This document shows, piece after piece, positions 24,669-33,418 of a stretch of 64,000 nucleotides of DNA (the first letter of the stretch is position 1; each line of letters begins with the position of its first letter). This stretch comes from CAYQXJ01 sp964421565 (GTDB lineage: Bacteria > Planctomycetota > Brocadiia > SM23-32): positions 160,719 through 224,718 of the forward strand of contig CAYQXJ010000006.1 in the NCBI GenBank assembly GCA_964421565.1, written 5' to 3'. The position numbers and the translations under genes were made by a program. The notes under the pieces were generated by a model that saw nothing but the letters and a program-made list of their open reading frames with translations, did not search any database and was not told the origin of the DNA.

Positions 24669-25439
24669 TCAAGGGGCCGAAGCGGGCTGGGGCGGATTGA
24701 GCGTGCAGCGCTCAAGGACGCTGCCGCGAATGCTGACGGTTACGTCCTGCAGGGGGATGTCCTTGCCGCTGTGCTCGAGGGCCCTGCGGGCGATCATGGT
24801 GAGGCCCGAGCAGCAGGGTACCTCCATGTGGACGACGGACAGCGAGCGGATGTCGTTTTGAGCCAGCATGGCTGTTAGCTTCTCGGCGTAGTGCGACGCG
24901 TCGTCGAGCTTGGGGCAGCCGACCAGGAGCTTTCGCCCGGTCAGGAACTCGCCGTGGAACCCTGCGAAGGCGAAGGGCACGCAGTCCGCAGCAAGCAGCA
25001 GGTCCGCGCCGTCCAGGAATGGTGCGCGCTCAGGGACCAGATGCATCTGAACGGGCCACTGGCGCAGGGCGCTCGGGGCGGCGGCCGGCGCCGCTTCGGC
25101 GGTTGACTCGTCTTCCTGCCCGGCGTCGAAGCCCATGAGCGCCAGGCCCGGGCAGCCGGCGTGCGAGGGGGCGGGCTGCGTGGCGTTCGGTGGACTTGCT
25201 TGCCCCAAATGTTCCTCCACGGCCACCTCGTCAAACTCCTCGGCCTCGCGTTCGACGATGCGGATTGCATCCCGTGGACATGTGCCCAGGCACGCGCCGA
25301 GCCCGTCGCAATAGCTCTCCTTGACGAGCCGAGCCTTACCGTCGACTATCTGCAGGGCACCTTCCGCGCAGTTCGGGATGCACTCTCCGCAGCCGTTGCA
25401 CTTCTGCTCGTCGATCTCGACGATCTTCCGTAAGGCCAT
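24669..25439 (-). CDS. 4Fe-4S dicluster ferredoxin-like protein with C-terminal domain
   Basis: A 256-residue protein. Residues 8-65 are a two-cluster ferredoxin (CNGCGECIPNC and CDGLGACLGTC). After a Pro/Ala-rich linker (about 85-125), a C-terminal domain contains LLLAADCVPFAFAGFHGEFL, LLVGCPKLDD and MEVPCCSGL, with further cysteines. Proteins of this layout are frequent beside Hcp in strict anaerobes. I infer electron delivery to Hcp or the flavodiiron protein. It lies 22 bases after the HD-domain gene and 25 before the cupin. Confidence 0.88.
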   Translation of the reverse strand: MALRKIVEIDEQKCNGCGECIPNCAEGALQIVDGKARLVKESYCDGLGACLGTCPRDAIRIVEREAEEFDEVAVEEHLGQASPPNATQPAPSHAGCPGLALMGFDAGQEDESTAEAAPAAAPSALRQWPVQMHLVPERAPFLDGADLLLAADCVPFAFAGFHGEFLTGRKLLVGCPKLDDASHYAEKLTAMLAQNDIRSLSVVHMEVPCCSGLTMIARRALEHSGKDIPLQDVTVSIRGSVLERCTLNPPQPASAP

Positions 25440-25461
25440 GGGTTCTCCCCCTGGATGCTGT

Positions 25462-26154
25462 CTATGGGTTCAGGCGCTGACGGCCGAACAGCCGCCCCGG
25501 TTGTGTCAGCGCATGCTTCTGGAGTTCTGCCAGTCGGTCCTCGCGTGCGTCGGCTTCAAGATTCACGATCAGGTCGGCGTCCCAGAGTGGGGCGGCATTC
25601 GGCGTGCCCATGCTCTGGCGCTCGTGATGATGCTCCACAATGTCGAGTATCTCGCTCTTGACGGCGTCCGGCAGGTTGATGTCGGCAAGCAGCTTCGCGG
25701 CGATGCGGCGGCCCATCACGTCGGTCGGCGCGTCGGCTTCATCGTCCGGCACGGAACGTCCCAGGTCATGGAGGATGGCGGCGGGCACCAGCACGAGCGG
25801 TTCGGCTTCCGTGCGGCGCCCGATCTGCTCTGCCAGTTCCAGCACATCGAGGGTATGCTCCACCTTATCCCTTTCGGCTCCGAAGACCCCCTCCATGCGC
25901 TCGGTCAGCTCTTCCCGCAACGGCCCGACGGCGCTGGCCATGCTGCTGAGGCACTCGGCGGCGTGGGCGCACCAGTTCAGGCATTTCATGGTGTTCTCGG
26001 GGTTGAGGAAGCGGTGACCACACTTTCTGCAGCGCCTGACGGGCTCATCGGGCCAGAACTCCACCGGGTGGCCGCAGCCGGGGCAGGGCGCAACGGTAAC
26101 GTCGTCGGCCTTCATAAAGCGGGGGTCCTGCCCTGGGCACTTCGGTGCGCTCAT
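25462..26154 (-). CDS. HD-domain phosphohydrolase with N-terminal zinc ribbons
   Basis: A 230-residue protein. The N-terminal 60 residues hold cysteine pairs (CPGCGHPVEF, CRKCGHRF, then CLNWCAHAAEC) that look like zinc ribbons or a metal site. Residues about 98-190 are an HD domain (HTLDVLELAEQIG, AAILHDLG, IVEHHHER). The substrate is unknown. The ATG overlaps the Rrf2 stop by four bases, so the two are coupled. Confidence 0.85.
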   Translation of the reverse strand: MSAPKCPGQDPRFMKADDVTVAPCPGCGHPVEFWPDEPVRRCRKCGHRFLNPENTMKCLNWCAHAAECLSSMASAVGPLREELTERMEGVFGAERDKVEHTLDVLELAEQIGRRTEAEPLVLVPAAILHDLGRSVPDDEADAPTDVMGRRIAAKLLADINLPDAVKSEILDIVEHHHERQSMGTPNAAPLWDADLIVNLEADAREDRLAELQKHALTQPGRLFGRQRLNP

Positions 26155-26576
26155 CGCTTCGTCCCTTCCCCTGCGCAGATGCGTCCGGCGATGTCCTCCA
26201 GCGAGACGGCGTCCATCCTCTCAGCCAGCAGGGCCTGCAGGGACGCGAGCTGTTCGCGAAACGGGCAGCCGCTCGTGCGCTGGCATATGCCGGGTGTCTC
26301 GAAGCACTCGTTCATCACCAGCGGGCCCTGCACGGCCTCCAGCACTTCCCGCAGGGTCACATCCACCGGCCGTTCGGCCAGACGATAGCCCCCGAACGGC
26401 CCCTGGCGGCTCTCCACCAAGCCGGTGCGGAGCAGTGTCTGCATTATCTTGCGCAGGAAGTCCTCCGGCACGGCCTCCTCCTGCGCCAGAGTGCTGACCG
26501 GCACAAAGTCCCCCGCGTGGACCAGATGCGTCAGCGCCCGGAGCGCATAGTCGGTCTCTCGTCTGACGATGGCCAT
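26151..26576 (-). CDS. Rrf2-family Fe-S transcription regulator
   Basis: A 141-residue regulator with the Rrf2 winged helix (ETDYALRALTHLV, FLRKIMQTLLRTGLVESRQGPFGGY) and three cysteines in the ligand loop (C91, C98, C104; C-x6-C-x5-C). That loop carries the Fe-S cluster in IscR- and NsrR-type members, which sense iron-sulfur status or NO. It is the first gene of the stress operon and sits behind an AT-rich promoter, so autoregulation and control of hcp/fprA are likely. Confidence 0.93.
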   Translation of the reverse strand: MAIVRRETDYALRALTHLVHAGDFVPVSTLAQEEAVPEDFLRKIMQTLLRTGLVESRQGPFGGYRLAERPVDVTLREVLEAVQGPLVMNECFETPGICQRTSGCPFREQLASLQALLAERMDAVSLEDIAGRICAGEGTKR

Positions 26577-26582
26577 CAGAGG

Positions 26583-26647
26583 GTCCTATATGAGAGGTGT
26601 TGTATCCTATAAAGTAAGAGTATATCACTCCTATATCTCCTTGTCAA
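26583..26647 (-). promoter_or_regulatory. Rrf2-operon promoter and operator region
   Basis: On the minus strand TTGACA (26642-26647), exactly 17 bases, then TATACT (26619-26624), the best promoter in the window. The region is strikingly AT-rich for this genome. ATAGGA occurs three times between the -35 and the start codon, and GAGTGATATACTC, a short inverted repeat, covers the -10. These are candidate Rrf2 binding sites. Confidence 0.75.
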
Positions 26648-26775
26648 GGCCAATCCGTGCACTCGCGCGCGAGTGGTGTGGATTCCGGCCCGTCTTTTGC
26701 CTTGCAGTGCTCGTCGGCCGGGCCGATACTGCCTTGCTCGGCGCGGGCATATGTTCCTTCGATTCGGGTCACGGC

Positions 26776-27519
26776 ATGTCCTCTGGCAGACACAGACGCC
26801 GCACCTTCCTCGGGCGGACGGTACACGGTTTCGGATGCGTCGTGCGGGCTGCGACGATGGTTCTACGCAGCCCGAGGATCCTGCTGTTGGCGGGGCTCCC
26901 TTTCGCGCTATGCATGGTGCTGTATGTGGCCTTCTTCGGCGTTACGCTGGCCTTCGTCGACGAGGTAGTGGATGTTGTGATCCAGCCGGGGGCGTGGTGG
27001 CGCAACGCGCTGCGCTGGGCGATGGTGGTGACGGTGCCTCTCGCCGTATTCGTGCTCTCGGTCTTCACTTACACTTTCGCGTGTCTGGTCATAGCCGCTC
27101 CGCTCTATGAGTTCCTGTCGGCGACGGTTGAACGGCGGCTGACGGGCCTTGTGGCAGAGGAGCCTTTCACGCTCAAGGCCATGCTCCAGGATATCTGGCG
27201 CGCGCTGGCGGACACTGCGCGCATCCTGCTGATCGAGGTCGGGGTCCTGATGCTCGGTCTGATCTTCGTGCCGGTCACGACGGTGCTGGCGGCGATGGCA
27301 TCTGCCGTGCTGCTGGCCCTGGAATACTGCGACTACCCCATGGGGCGACGGCGGATGCCGTTCTCCGAGCGTCTCGGCTTCGCGCGACGGCATATCTGGG
27401 AGATGTTCGGACTCGGAATGCCTCTGTTGTTTGCGCTCGGCATTCCCTTCGTCGGCGTCGCCTTCCTGCCGCTCGGCGTGATCGGCGGAACAATCCTCTT
27501 CGTGGAACTGCGGGAGTGA
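26776..27519 (+). CDS. EI24/CysZ-like membrane protein
   Basis: A 247-residue integral membrane protein of the EI24/CysZ family. Several hydrophobic helices are seen (about residues 33-55, 75-105, 155-185, 215-240), with the family features PRILLLAGLPF near the first helix and LALEYCDYPMGRRRMPFSER late. CysZ proteins take up sulfate, but planctomycete-type members are uncharacterised. The ATG at 26776 was chosen as the first with family-like sequence; upstream codons overlap the divergent promoter. Confidence 0.75.
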   Translation: MSSGRHRRRTFLGRTVHGFGCVVRAATMVLRSPRILLLAGLPFALCMVLYVAFFGVTLAFVDEVVDVVIQPGAWWRNALRWAMVVTVPLAVFVLSVFTYTFACLVIAAPLYEFLSATVERRLTGLVAEEPFTLKAMLQDIWRALADTARILLIEVGVLMLGLIFVPVTTVLAAMASAVLLALEYCDYPMGRRRMPFSERLGFARRHIWEMFGLGMPLLFALGIPFVGVAFLPLGVIGGTILFVELRE

Positions 27520-27602
27520 CCGCAGGGACGGCGCGCTGCTTTGCGCAGCATCATCGGGGATGGTAGCATCGAAAGGTGAGGCGGCAGAAGGGAGGAAACA
27601 CT

Positions 27603-28511
27603 ATGACGAGATCGGACGGACGCAGGACGGCGGCTGTTGTGCTGGGGTTGTTGGCCCTGGTCGCGGTGACTCTGATGCGCGCAGGCGCACCGAATGCCTG
27701 CCTTGTGACGGAGCAAGGCGTCGCCGCGATGGGACGACGCCCCGTCGGGGACCTCCAGGAACGCCAGCCAGAAGCGTCATCGGCTACTCGGCTTCAGACG
27801 CAGGACGTAGGGGGGCGAGTTGATGAGCCCCCGCAGTGGGAACGTCCCCGGTTCGATGAGCGACGGGCCGAGCGCCACCGCATGGTCGCGGGCCAGATCG
27901 CCGCGCGCGGCGTGGAGGACGAGGACGTGCTGGACGCCATGCGCCACGTGCCGCGCCACCGCTTCGTGCCGGAGAACGTCCGCGACAGCGCCTACCGTGA
28001 TCGCCCGCTGCCGATCGGCCACGGGCAGACCATCTCGCAGCCATACATCGTCGCCTACATGACCGAGGTGCTGCAGGTGGAGCCAGGAGACAGGGTCCTT
28101 GAGATCGGCACAGGTAGCGGTTACCAGGCCGCCGTCTTGTCCGAGCTGACCCCGCACGTCTTCACCATCGAGATCATCGAGGAGCTTGCCACGCAGGCAT
28201 CCGAGCGCTTCGAACGGCTCGGCTACGACACCATAGAGGCCAGGCACGCCGACGGTTACTACGGCTGGCCGGAGCACGCGCCGTTCGACGCCATCATCGT
28301 AACTGCAGCTGCGGGACATGTGCCGCCCCCGCTGGTGAAGCAACTGAAGCCCGGTGGGCGCATGGTCATTCCCGTGGGTGGTGTCTTCGAGGTCCAACAT
28401 CTGGTGCTCGTGACGAGGGACGAGGCCGGAGAGTTGCGCACGCGGACGCTCATGCCCGTGCGGTTCGTGCCGATGACCGGACGCGCTCAGGCGGGCGGAG
28501 TGAGCGGATGA
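27603..28511 (+). CDS. pcm: Protein-L-isoaspartate O-methyltransferase with N-terminal anchor
   Basis: Methylates isoaspartyl residues for repair of aged proteins. The catalytic part starts near residue 90 (MVAGQIAARGV, VPRHRFVP, GQTISQPYIVAYM, VLEIGTGSGYQAAVL). The first 35 residues form a signal or membrane anchor (AAVVLGLLALVAVTLM), and a 50-residue linker follows, so the enzyme probably works outside the cytoplasm. GGGAGGA precedes the ATG at 27603. Its stop overlaps the start of the next gene (ATGA). Confidence 0.93.
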   Translation: MTRSDGRRTAAVVLGLLALVAVTLMRAGAPNACLVTEQGVAAMGRRPVGDLQERQPEASSATRLQTQDVGGRVDEPPQWERPRFDERRAERHRMVAGQIAARGVEDEDVLDAMRHVPRHRFVPENVRDSAYRDRPLPIGHGQTISQPYIVAYMTEVLQVEPGDRVLEIGTGSGYQAAVLSELTPHVFTIEIIEELATQASERFERLGYDTIEARHADGYYGWPEHAPFDAIIVTAAAGHVPPPLVKQLKPGGRMVIPVGGVFEVQHLVLVTRDEAGELRTRTLMPVRFVPMTGRAQAGGVSG

Positions 28512-30997
28512 GCACCGCACGGGGCTCGGGCAATGCGCGGCTCGCGCGCAGTGCGGCGGCCGTCTTCGTGCTTTCGGCGTCGGTGATCGGGCTTGAGCTG
28601 GCGCTCATGCGCTGCATGTCCGTTGCGCGATGGCATCACTTCGCCTATCTGGTGATCAGCACGGCTCTGCTCGGCTTCGGAGCGGCGGGGACTCTGCTCT
28701 TCTATCTGGGCGATGCTCTTAGGCGTCGCTTCGTCATCTCGGCGACGGGCCTAACGCTGGCCTTCGCTGTGTCCATTCCGCTGTGTTACCGTGCGGCCGA
28801 GGCGCTGCCGCTCGACATCCGGTACGTGCTCTACAGTGGGCGGCAGGCGGCACTCATGTTCGGGTATCACTTCCTGCTGTTCGTGCCTTTCCTTCTCGGC
28901 GCGATAGTGATCGGCCTCTCGCTGATGCACTACGGCGAGCGGCTCCATTCGATCTATGCGGCCAATCTCGTCGGCAGCGGGGTGGGTGCGCTGGCAGCGG
29001 TGGGTCTGATGTTCCTGCTTTCTTCGGCGCAGTTGTTGCACGCCGTTGCCCTGCTGGGCGCCGTGGCGGCAGCCGTGTGGAGCAGCGCTGTGCGCGGCCG
29101 GTTGCGCACGCCGGCGTGTGCCGCAACTGCTCTGGTTGCGCTCGGGCTGCTGGGCGGGGCGCTCTTCGCGCCGATCCGCTTGAACGTGGATCAGTACAAG
29201 GCGCTTTCCACTCTGCGCCGCTGGCGGGGCCAGGGCAGCGCCGAGCATGTGTTGACGGAGCATGGGCCGCGTGCGCGGCTCGACGCGTTCTCCTCGCCCT
29301 TGCTGCACCAGACTATCTTCGCTGGCCTGACCGCCGAGAGCGCACCCCCCGAGCAACTGGCACTCCTTGCCGATGGACAGCCCGTTGCCACCGTCTTCGA
29401 CATATCATCGCCCGATGAGGCGGCGATCCTGGACCACACGCCGCAGTCGGTGCCCTACCGGCTTTTGGACCGGCCACGCGTGTTACTGCTCGGCGAGGCG
29501 GGGGGGGCCAACGTGTGGCTGGCCCGGCGCTTCGGCGCGCGCCACATCACCGTCGTTCAGCCGAACCCCCACCTGATCGGCGTGCTCCGGGGCCCCCTGT
29601 CTGACAGGGGCGGTGAGGCGCTCAGCGGCTCTGACGTGACGGTTGTGGTCGGCGGCCTGCGGGGATTTCTGGAACGGACCGACCAGCAGTACGACCTCAT
29701 CCAGATCGTGGAAGTGGAGGGGCAGGCGGCGGGCGCGAGCGGTATGCTCTCGCTTCGGGAGGATTTCCTGCTCACGGTGGAGGGCATGGCCACGGCGCTG
29801 CGGAGGCTGGCTCCCGGCGGGATTCTGACCGTGACACGGGGGGTGCAGTCCCCTCCGCGCGACAACGTGAAGCTCTTCGCGACGTTGCGGGCAGCGCTGC
29901 GGCGCGCCGGCCGCGAACCGGGCGAGCGCCTGGTTCAGGTGCGCAACTACCTGGCCGCAACCACCATGGCTTTCGCGCGCCCGCCGGGCGGCCGGGCCTG
30001 CGGCGAGCTGATCAATGTGGCGCGCGCTCTTGCCCTGGATATCGAGTGGGCGCCGTGTCAGGGTATGCACTACACACGTCAACGGAACCAGGTCGCAGGG
30101 CCCGCCGGCGAGCAGTACTCCTGGTTCCACCACGCTGCTAAGCGTCTGCTTTCGCCGAACCGCGAGGCGTTCTACGCCGAGTGGGTCTACGACGTGCGTC
30201 CGGCGACGGATCAGCGTCCGTACTTCTTTAACTTCTTCCGCTGGAGGTCGCTGCCCCGTTTTGTTCGGGCCTATGGGCGCCAGTGGCTGAGCCGGCTGGA
30301 GCTCGGCTACGCGGTGCTGGTGTTCGCGCTGGCTCAGGTGGTGCTGGTGGGGGCCGTGCTCATAGTGGTTCCGGTCTTCTGGCTGCGACGGCGGGGTGCT
30401 ACGCATGGCAGGGCGGCGACCGTGGGTTACTTCATCTGCCTCGGGCTGGCGTACTTGATGCTGGAGATGGTTTGCATCCTGAAGTTCACTTACTTCCTTG
30501 GTGACCCTATCTATGCCGCGGCCGGAGTGCTGAGCGCTTTTCTTGTCTTCAGCGGACTCGGCAGCGCGCTGAGCCGCCGGTGGGGTGGCCCGCCGAGGCG
30601 GGGCATACTTGTGGCCGGCGTGGGCATAGCGCTGCTGGCGAGCGCATATGCGTTTGGCCTGGACGGTCTCTTCCATGCCGCCATTGGTCTGCCGGCAGCC
30701 GTTCGGCTCGCCGTCTGTGTGCTGGTGACGGCGCCGGCCGCCTTCCTTATGGGCTGGCCTTTTCCCGGCGGGCTGACGCTGGTGGAGCGAGGCAGCCCTG
30801 CGATGGTGCCGTGGGCGTATGCGGTGAACGGATTCGCATCGGTGGCTGCTTCACCTCTTGCGGTGATGCTCTCCATTCACGCGGGCTTCTGGGCGGTTCT
30901 GCTCGCGAGCGGTGCGCTCTACCTCGTTGCCGCGTGCCTCTGCCGGGGCTTGCCGTCGGCCGAAGGCGTTCCGGCCGGTGCGCCCACTCAGCGGTAG
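28508..30997 (+). CDS. Spermidine-synthase-like multi-spanning membrane protein
   Basis: An 829-residue protein: about six N-terminal membrane helices (residues 15-225), a central Rossmann domain of the spermidine-synthase type (about 300-520; VLLLGEAGGANVWLARRFGA, FNFFRW after it) and a second membrane block (about 595-815). The SAM-binding loop is GEAGGAN, not the usual GGGDG, so polyamine synthesis is doubtful. Proteins of this layout are common in Planctomycetota without known function. It is translationally coupled to pcm. Its 3' end overlaps the convergent URO-D-like gene by ten bases. Confidence 0.85.
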   Translation: MSTARGSGNARLARSAAAVFVLSASVIGLELALMRCMSVARWHHFAYLVISTALLGFGAAGTLLFYLGDALRRRFVISATGLTLAFAVSIPLCYRAAEALPLDIRYVLYSGRQAALMFGYHFLLFVPFLLGAIVIGLSLMHYGERLHSIYAANLVGSGVGALAAVGLMFLLSSAQLLHAVALLGAVAAAVWSSAVRGRLRTPACAATALVALGLLGGALFAPIRLNVDQYKALSTLRRWRGQGSAEHVLTEHGPRARLDAFSSPLLHQTIFAGLTAESAPPEQLALLADGQPVATVFDISSPDEAAILDHTPQSVPYRLLDRPRVLLLGEAGGANVWLARRFGARHITVVQPNPHLIGVLRGPLSDRGGEALSGSDVTVVVGGLRGFLERTDQQYDLIQIVEVEGQAAGASGMLSLREDFLLTVEGMATALRRLAPGGILTVTRGVQSPPRDNVKLFATLRAALRRAGREPGERLVQVRNYLAATTMAFARPPGGRACGELINVARALALDIEWAPCQGMHYTRQRNQVAGPAGEQYSWFHHAAKRLLSPNREAFYAEWVYDVRPATDQRPYFFNFFRWRSLPRFVRAYGRQWLSRLELGYAVLVFALAQVVLVGAVLIVVPVFWLRRRGATHGRAATVGYFICLGLAYLMLEMVCILKFTYFLGDPIYAAAGVLSAFLVFSGLGSALSRRWGGPPRRGILVAGVGIALLASAYAFGLDGLFHAAIGLPAAVRLAVCVLVTAPAAFLMGWPFPGGLTLVERGSPAMVPWAYAVNGFASVAASPLAVMLSIHAGFWAVLLASGALYLVAACLCRGLPSAEGVPAGAPTQR

Positions 30998-32088
30998 GGC
31001 TCGATCAGGCGCTCCAGCTTCTCGCCATCGGCTTCGTCCGCAAACGTCGTCATGATGTATACGCCATCGGGGCCGATCGCGTCGAGCAGTGGCTGTATCT
31101 GGTCGTGCTCTACCTGGAGCACCTGCACGCACTTGCCGGCGTTAAGTATGCGGCGATAGAGGTCGTACCAGTGCGGATCGCCGCCGGGGGGCACCTGGGG
31201 ATCCGGCGTCCACTCGATGGCATCGAGTTCCGGGATGTCGAGCAGCAGATCGAGGTGGGGGATACACTGGTGGCCATCCAGGTGGAAGATGGAATGGTCG
31301 AGGAAGCGGCACTGCCTGCGCAGGGTTGGCACGACGAAGCGCTCGAACATGGCGGGGCTGATCATCGCGGAGGCGTCGCACTGCAGCTTAGCCGTCCTGC
31401 CCGGCCCCCACACGCTGAAGGCCCAGAACGCGCTGCTGTCGTCCTCGAGATGGATGATGTCGTAGACTCGATCGTATGCCTCGATCCACGCATCGGTGAT
31501 CTCGGCCAGCTTCTGCTCGGCCCACTCGGGGCGTTCCACCAGGTCGATGAGCATCTGCTGCATGCCGCGCAGGCTGGCCAGTATGTCGATGTTCTCGATC
31601 AGGTCGGGGCACCCGACCATGTACTTGCCCTCGGCCAGTTCGGCCGTCCGCCGCAGCGTCTCGCTGTGCACTTGCCACCAGTGGTTCTCCGGATCGAACT
31701 TCAGCGGCGGCAGGTTCTCCGGTTCGGCTACGTGCCCTATAGTTTCGTTGAACCACACGGTCCGGCCGGAAAAGCTCGGCTCGCTTCCCAGCAGCAGGGC
31801 GAGGCTGCCGGGTCCGATGTCACAGTTGGCGATGGGCAGCACGTCGGCGGGGCAGTATGCCCGGGCCATGGTCCAGTGGATGGACTGTGCACGCCACTCG
31901 GGATCGGCATAGCGCTGTTTCAGGTCGCTCGAGGGCCCGGGATTCGGGACGTCTTCCCGCTGCTGCCGGCACACAGTGGGTGCCCATGCACCGACCACCA
32001 GACCTGCACGCTTCCACCAGTGCAAGAAGTGCTGACGGCTCTCTTTCCAGTTGTCCTTCCAGGCGCAGACCATAAGCTTGCCCTTCAC
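30988..32088 (-). CDS. URO-D-like methyltransferase-family protein (first copy)
   Basis: A 366-residue protein of the uroporphyrinogen-decarboxylase superfamily. The barrel motifs FHLDGHQCIPHLDLLLDI and IEWTPDPQVPPGG are recognisable. It has HxDG where corrinoid methyltransferases such as MtaA carry the zinc-binding HxCG, so it may not be a zinc methyltransferase. Porphyrin decarboxylation is unlikely, since the Arg-rich N-terminal motif of HemE is absent. It follows a second URO-D-like gene by 45 bases. Function unknown; demethylation of sugars or aromatics is speculation. Confidence 0.8.
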   Translation of the reverse strand: MKGKLMVCAWKDNWKESRQHFLHWWKRAGLVVGAWAPTVCRQQREDVPNPGPSSDLKQRYADPEWRAQSIHWTMARAYCPADVLPIANCDIGPGSLALLLGSEPSFSGRTVWFNETIGHVAEPENLPPLKFDPENHWWQVHSETLRRTAELAEGKYMVGCPDLIENIDILASLRGMQQMLIDLVERPEWAEQKLAEITDAWIEAYDRVYDIIHLEDDSSAFWAFSVWGPGRTAKLQCDASAMISPAMFERFVVPTLRRQCRFLDHSIFHLDGHQCIPHLDLLLDIPELDAIEWTPDPQVPPGGDPHWYDLYRRILNAGKCVQVLQVEHDQIQPLLDAIGPDGVYIMTTFADEADGEKLERLIEPYR

Positions 32089-32133
32089 TTTCTGCGATTC
32101 AGCACGGGTGTCATAGGCCGGCGATGGGCGCCC

Positions 32134-33291
32134 TCATGCCGCCCCCGCGAAGGTGTCGCGCGCAATGGCGATGAAGGCGTTCATCCTGCGCAGGTCCTCT
32201 TCGTAGCTCTCGTGGAGCCTTACGATGGCCTGTGCGCAGACGGAGACGAAGCGATCATGGGCAATTCGCGCGACTCTTTCCAGGAGAACGCGGTGCTCGG
32301 CCTCGGCGCGGGCGAGCACGAAGGCGTTCTTGAAGTGGATGAAGAAAGGCAGGTCGGCCGGTGCCAGTTCGTCCACGGCGCCCAGGTGGTTCCACCCGCT
32401 TATCTCGAGCACCTCCAGGTGCGGCAGGGCTGCGAGCAGTTCGCCCGCCACGGGCGCAAAGTTGCCGCAGGTGTGCCAGCCGGTGACAGGGCCTTCGTTA
32501 CGTTGGATGCGGCGGTAGATGGGCGCGACGAAATCCCGAAACATGTCCGGCGTCAGGAACGGAATGTTCACCCAGTCGTCGTCGATACGTCCGCTGTCCT
32601 CCGGTTCTGAGAGGCCCAGATAGCGCCGTCGTTCCTGTCGCCAGCGCGCCCGCCCGTCGGCCACGAGTTGCAGGAAACCGTGGGCGAAGTCCGGGCGCTC
32701 GTACATGTCTGCCACGAAGTTCTCGTACCCGCGGATCTGCATGCAGATGTCCAGAGGCCCGCGGTTGAAGTTGGGGAAACTGATCGTCACTTCGCCGCCG
32801 TAGCGCTTTCGGGCGGCATCGCACATGCCTTCGTACTGGCGGATCAGCCCGGGCATGGCGCCGGTCTCGTGGAAGTCGAAGGGCTCAACGAGCGAGAGGT
32901 CGGGCTCGTCGGCGAGGGGGTGGTGGCCGAAGTGAGGCACGCCGTTCACATCGTGCGTGACCGGCAGGTCGAAGAGGGTCATGCCGTAATAGTGACCGGC
33001 CTCGCAGGGGACTTCGGGTCGGGGCAGGTCGTCGTCGAGCGAGTTGTCGAGCCAGAAGATGCGTTGACGGATGGCCTGGTCGAGAGCGAACTCCGGGTCG
33101 CGGAAGAAGCGGTTCATGTCATAGCCGAACAGTTCCGGCCATGCGATATTCTCCATGTAGCTGGAGATGCGCACCCGGTCTGCGCCGTAGCGTTCATCGC
33201 GCTGGGCCAGCACGTTGCGCTTGCCCTCGATGCGACTCTTGAGCGCCGGCAGCAGTTCGTCCGCCGCTAACATCATCGCTTCTCGATTCAC
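32134..33291 (-). CDS. URO-D-like methyltransferase-family protein (second copy, HxCG type)
   Basis: A 385-residue URO-D-superfamily protein. It keeps GWHTCGNFAPVAGELLAALP, the HxCG arrangement that binds catalytic zinc in MtaA/MtbA-type corrinoid methyltransferases, and GWNHLGAVDEL. No corrinoid protein gene is adjacent. A minus-strand TATACT lies about 70 bases upstream (33359-33364), a possible -10 element. It is the first gene of a two-gene unit with the other URO-D-like gene, and the two share only distant similarity. Confidence 0.85.
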   Translation of the reverse strand: MNREAMMLAADELLPALKSRIEGKRNVLAQRDERYGADRVRISSYMENIAWPELFGYDMNRFFRDPEFALDQAIRQRIFWLDNSLDDDLPRPEVPCEAGHYYGMTLFDLPVTHDVNGVPHFGHHPLADEPDLSLVEPFDFHETGAMPGLIRQYEGMCDAARKRYGGEVTISFPNFNRGPLDICMQIRGYENFVADMYERPDFAHGFLQLVADGRARWRQERRRYLGLSEPEDSGRIDDDWVNIPFLTPDMFRDFVAPIYRRIQRNEGPVTGWHTCGNFAPVAGELLAALPHLEVLEISGWNHLGAVDELAPADLPFFIHFKNAFVLARAEAEHRVLLERVARIAHDRFVSVCAQAIVRLHESYEEDLRRMNAFIAIARDTFAGAA

Positions 33292-33418
33292 AGCTTATGC
33301 CCCTTGCTGGTGATTCGGAAGGTTCTGTTTCGATCGCCATCCCTCGGGCTGAGGGTCCAGTATAGGGGATCGCAGCAAAGAGGCCACGCGAGCTCAGCGC
33401 GGAGAACTGCGGGAGCGG

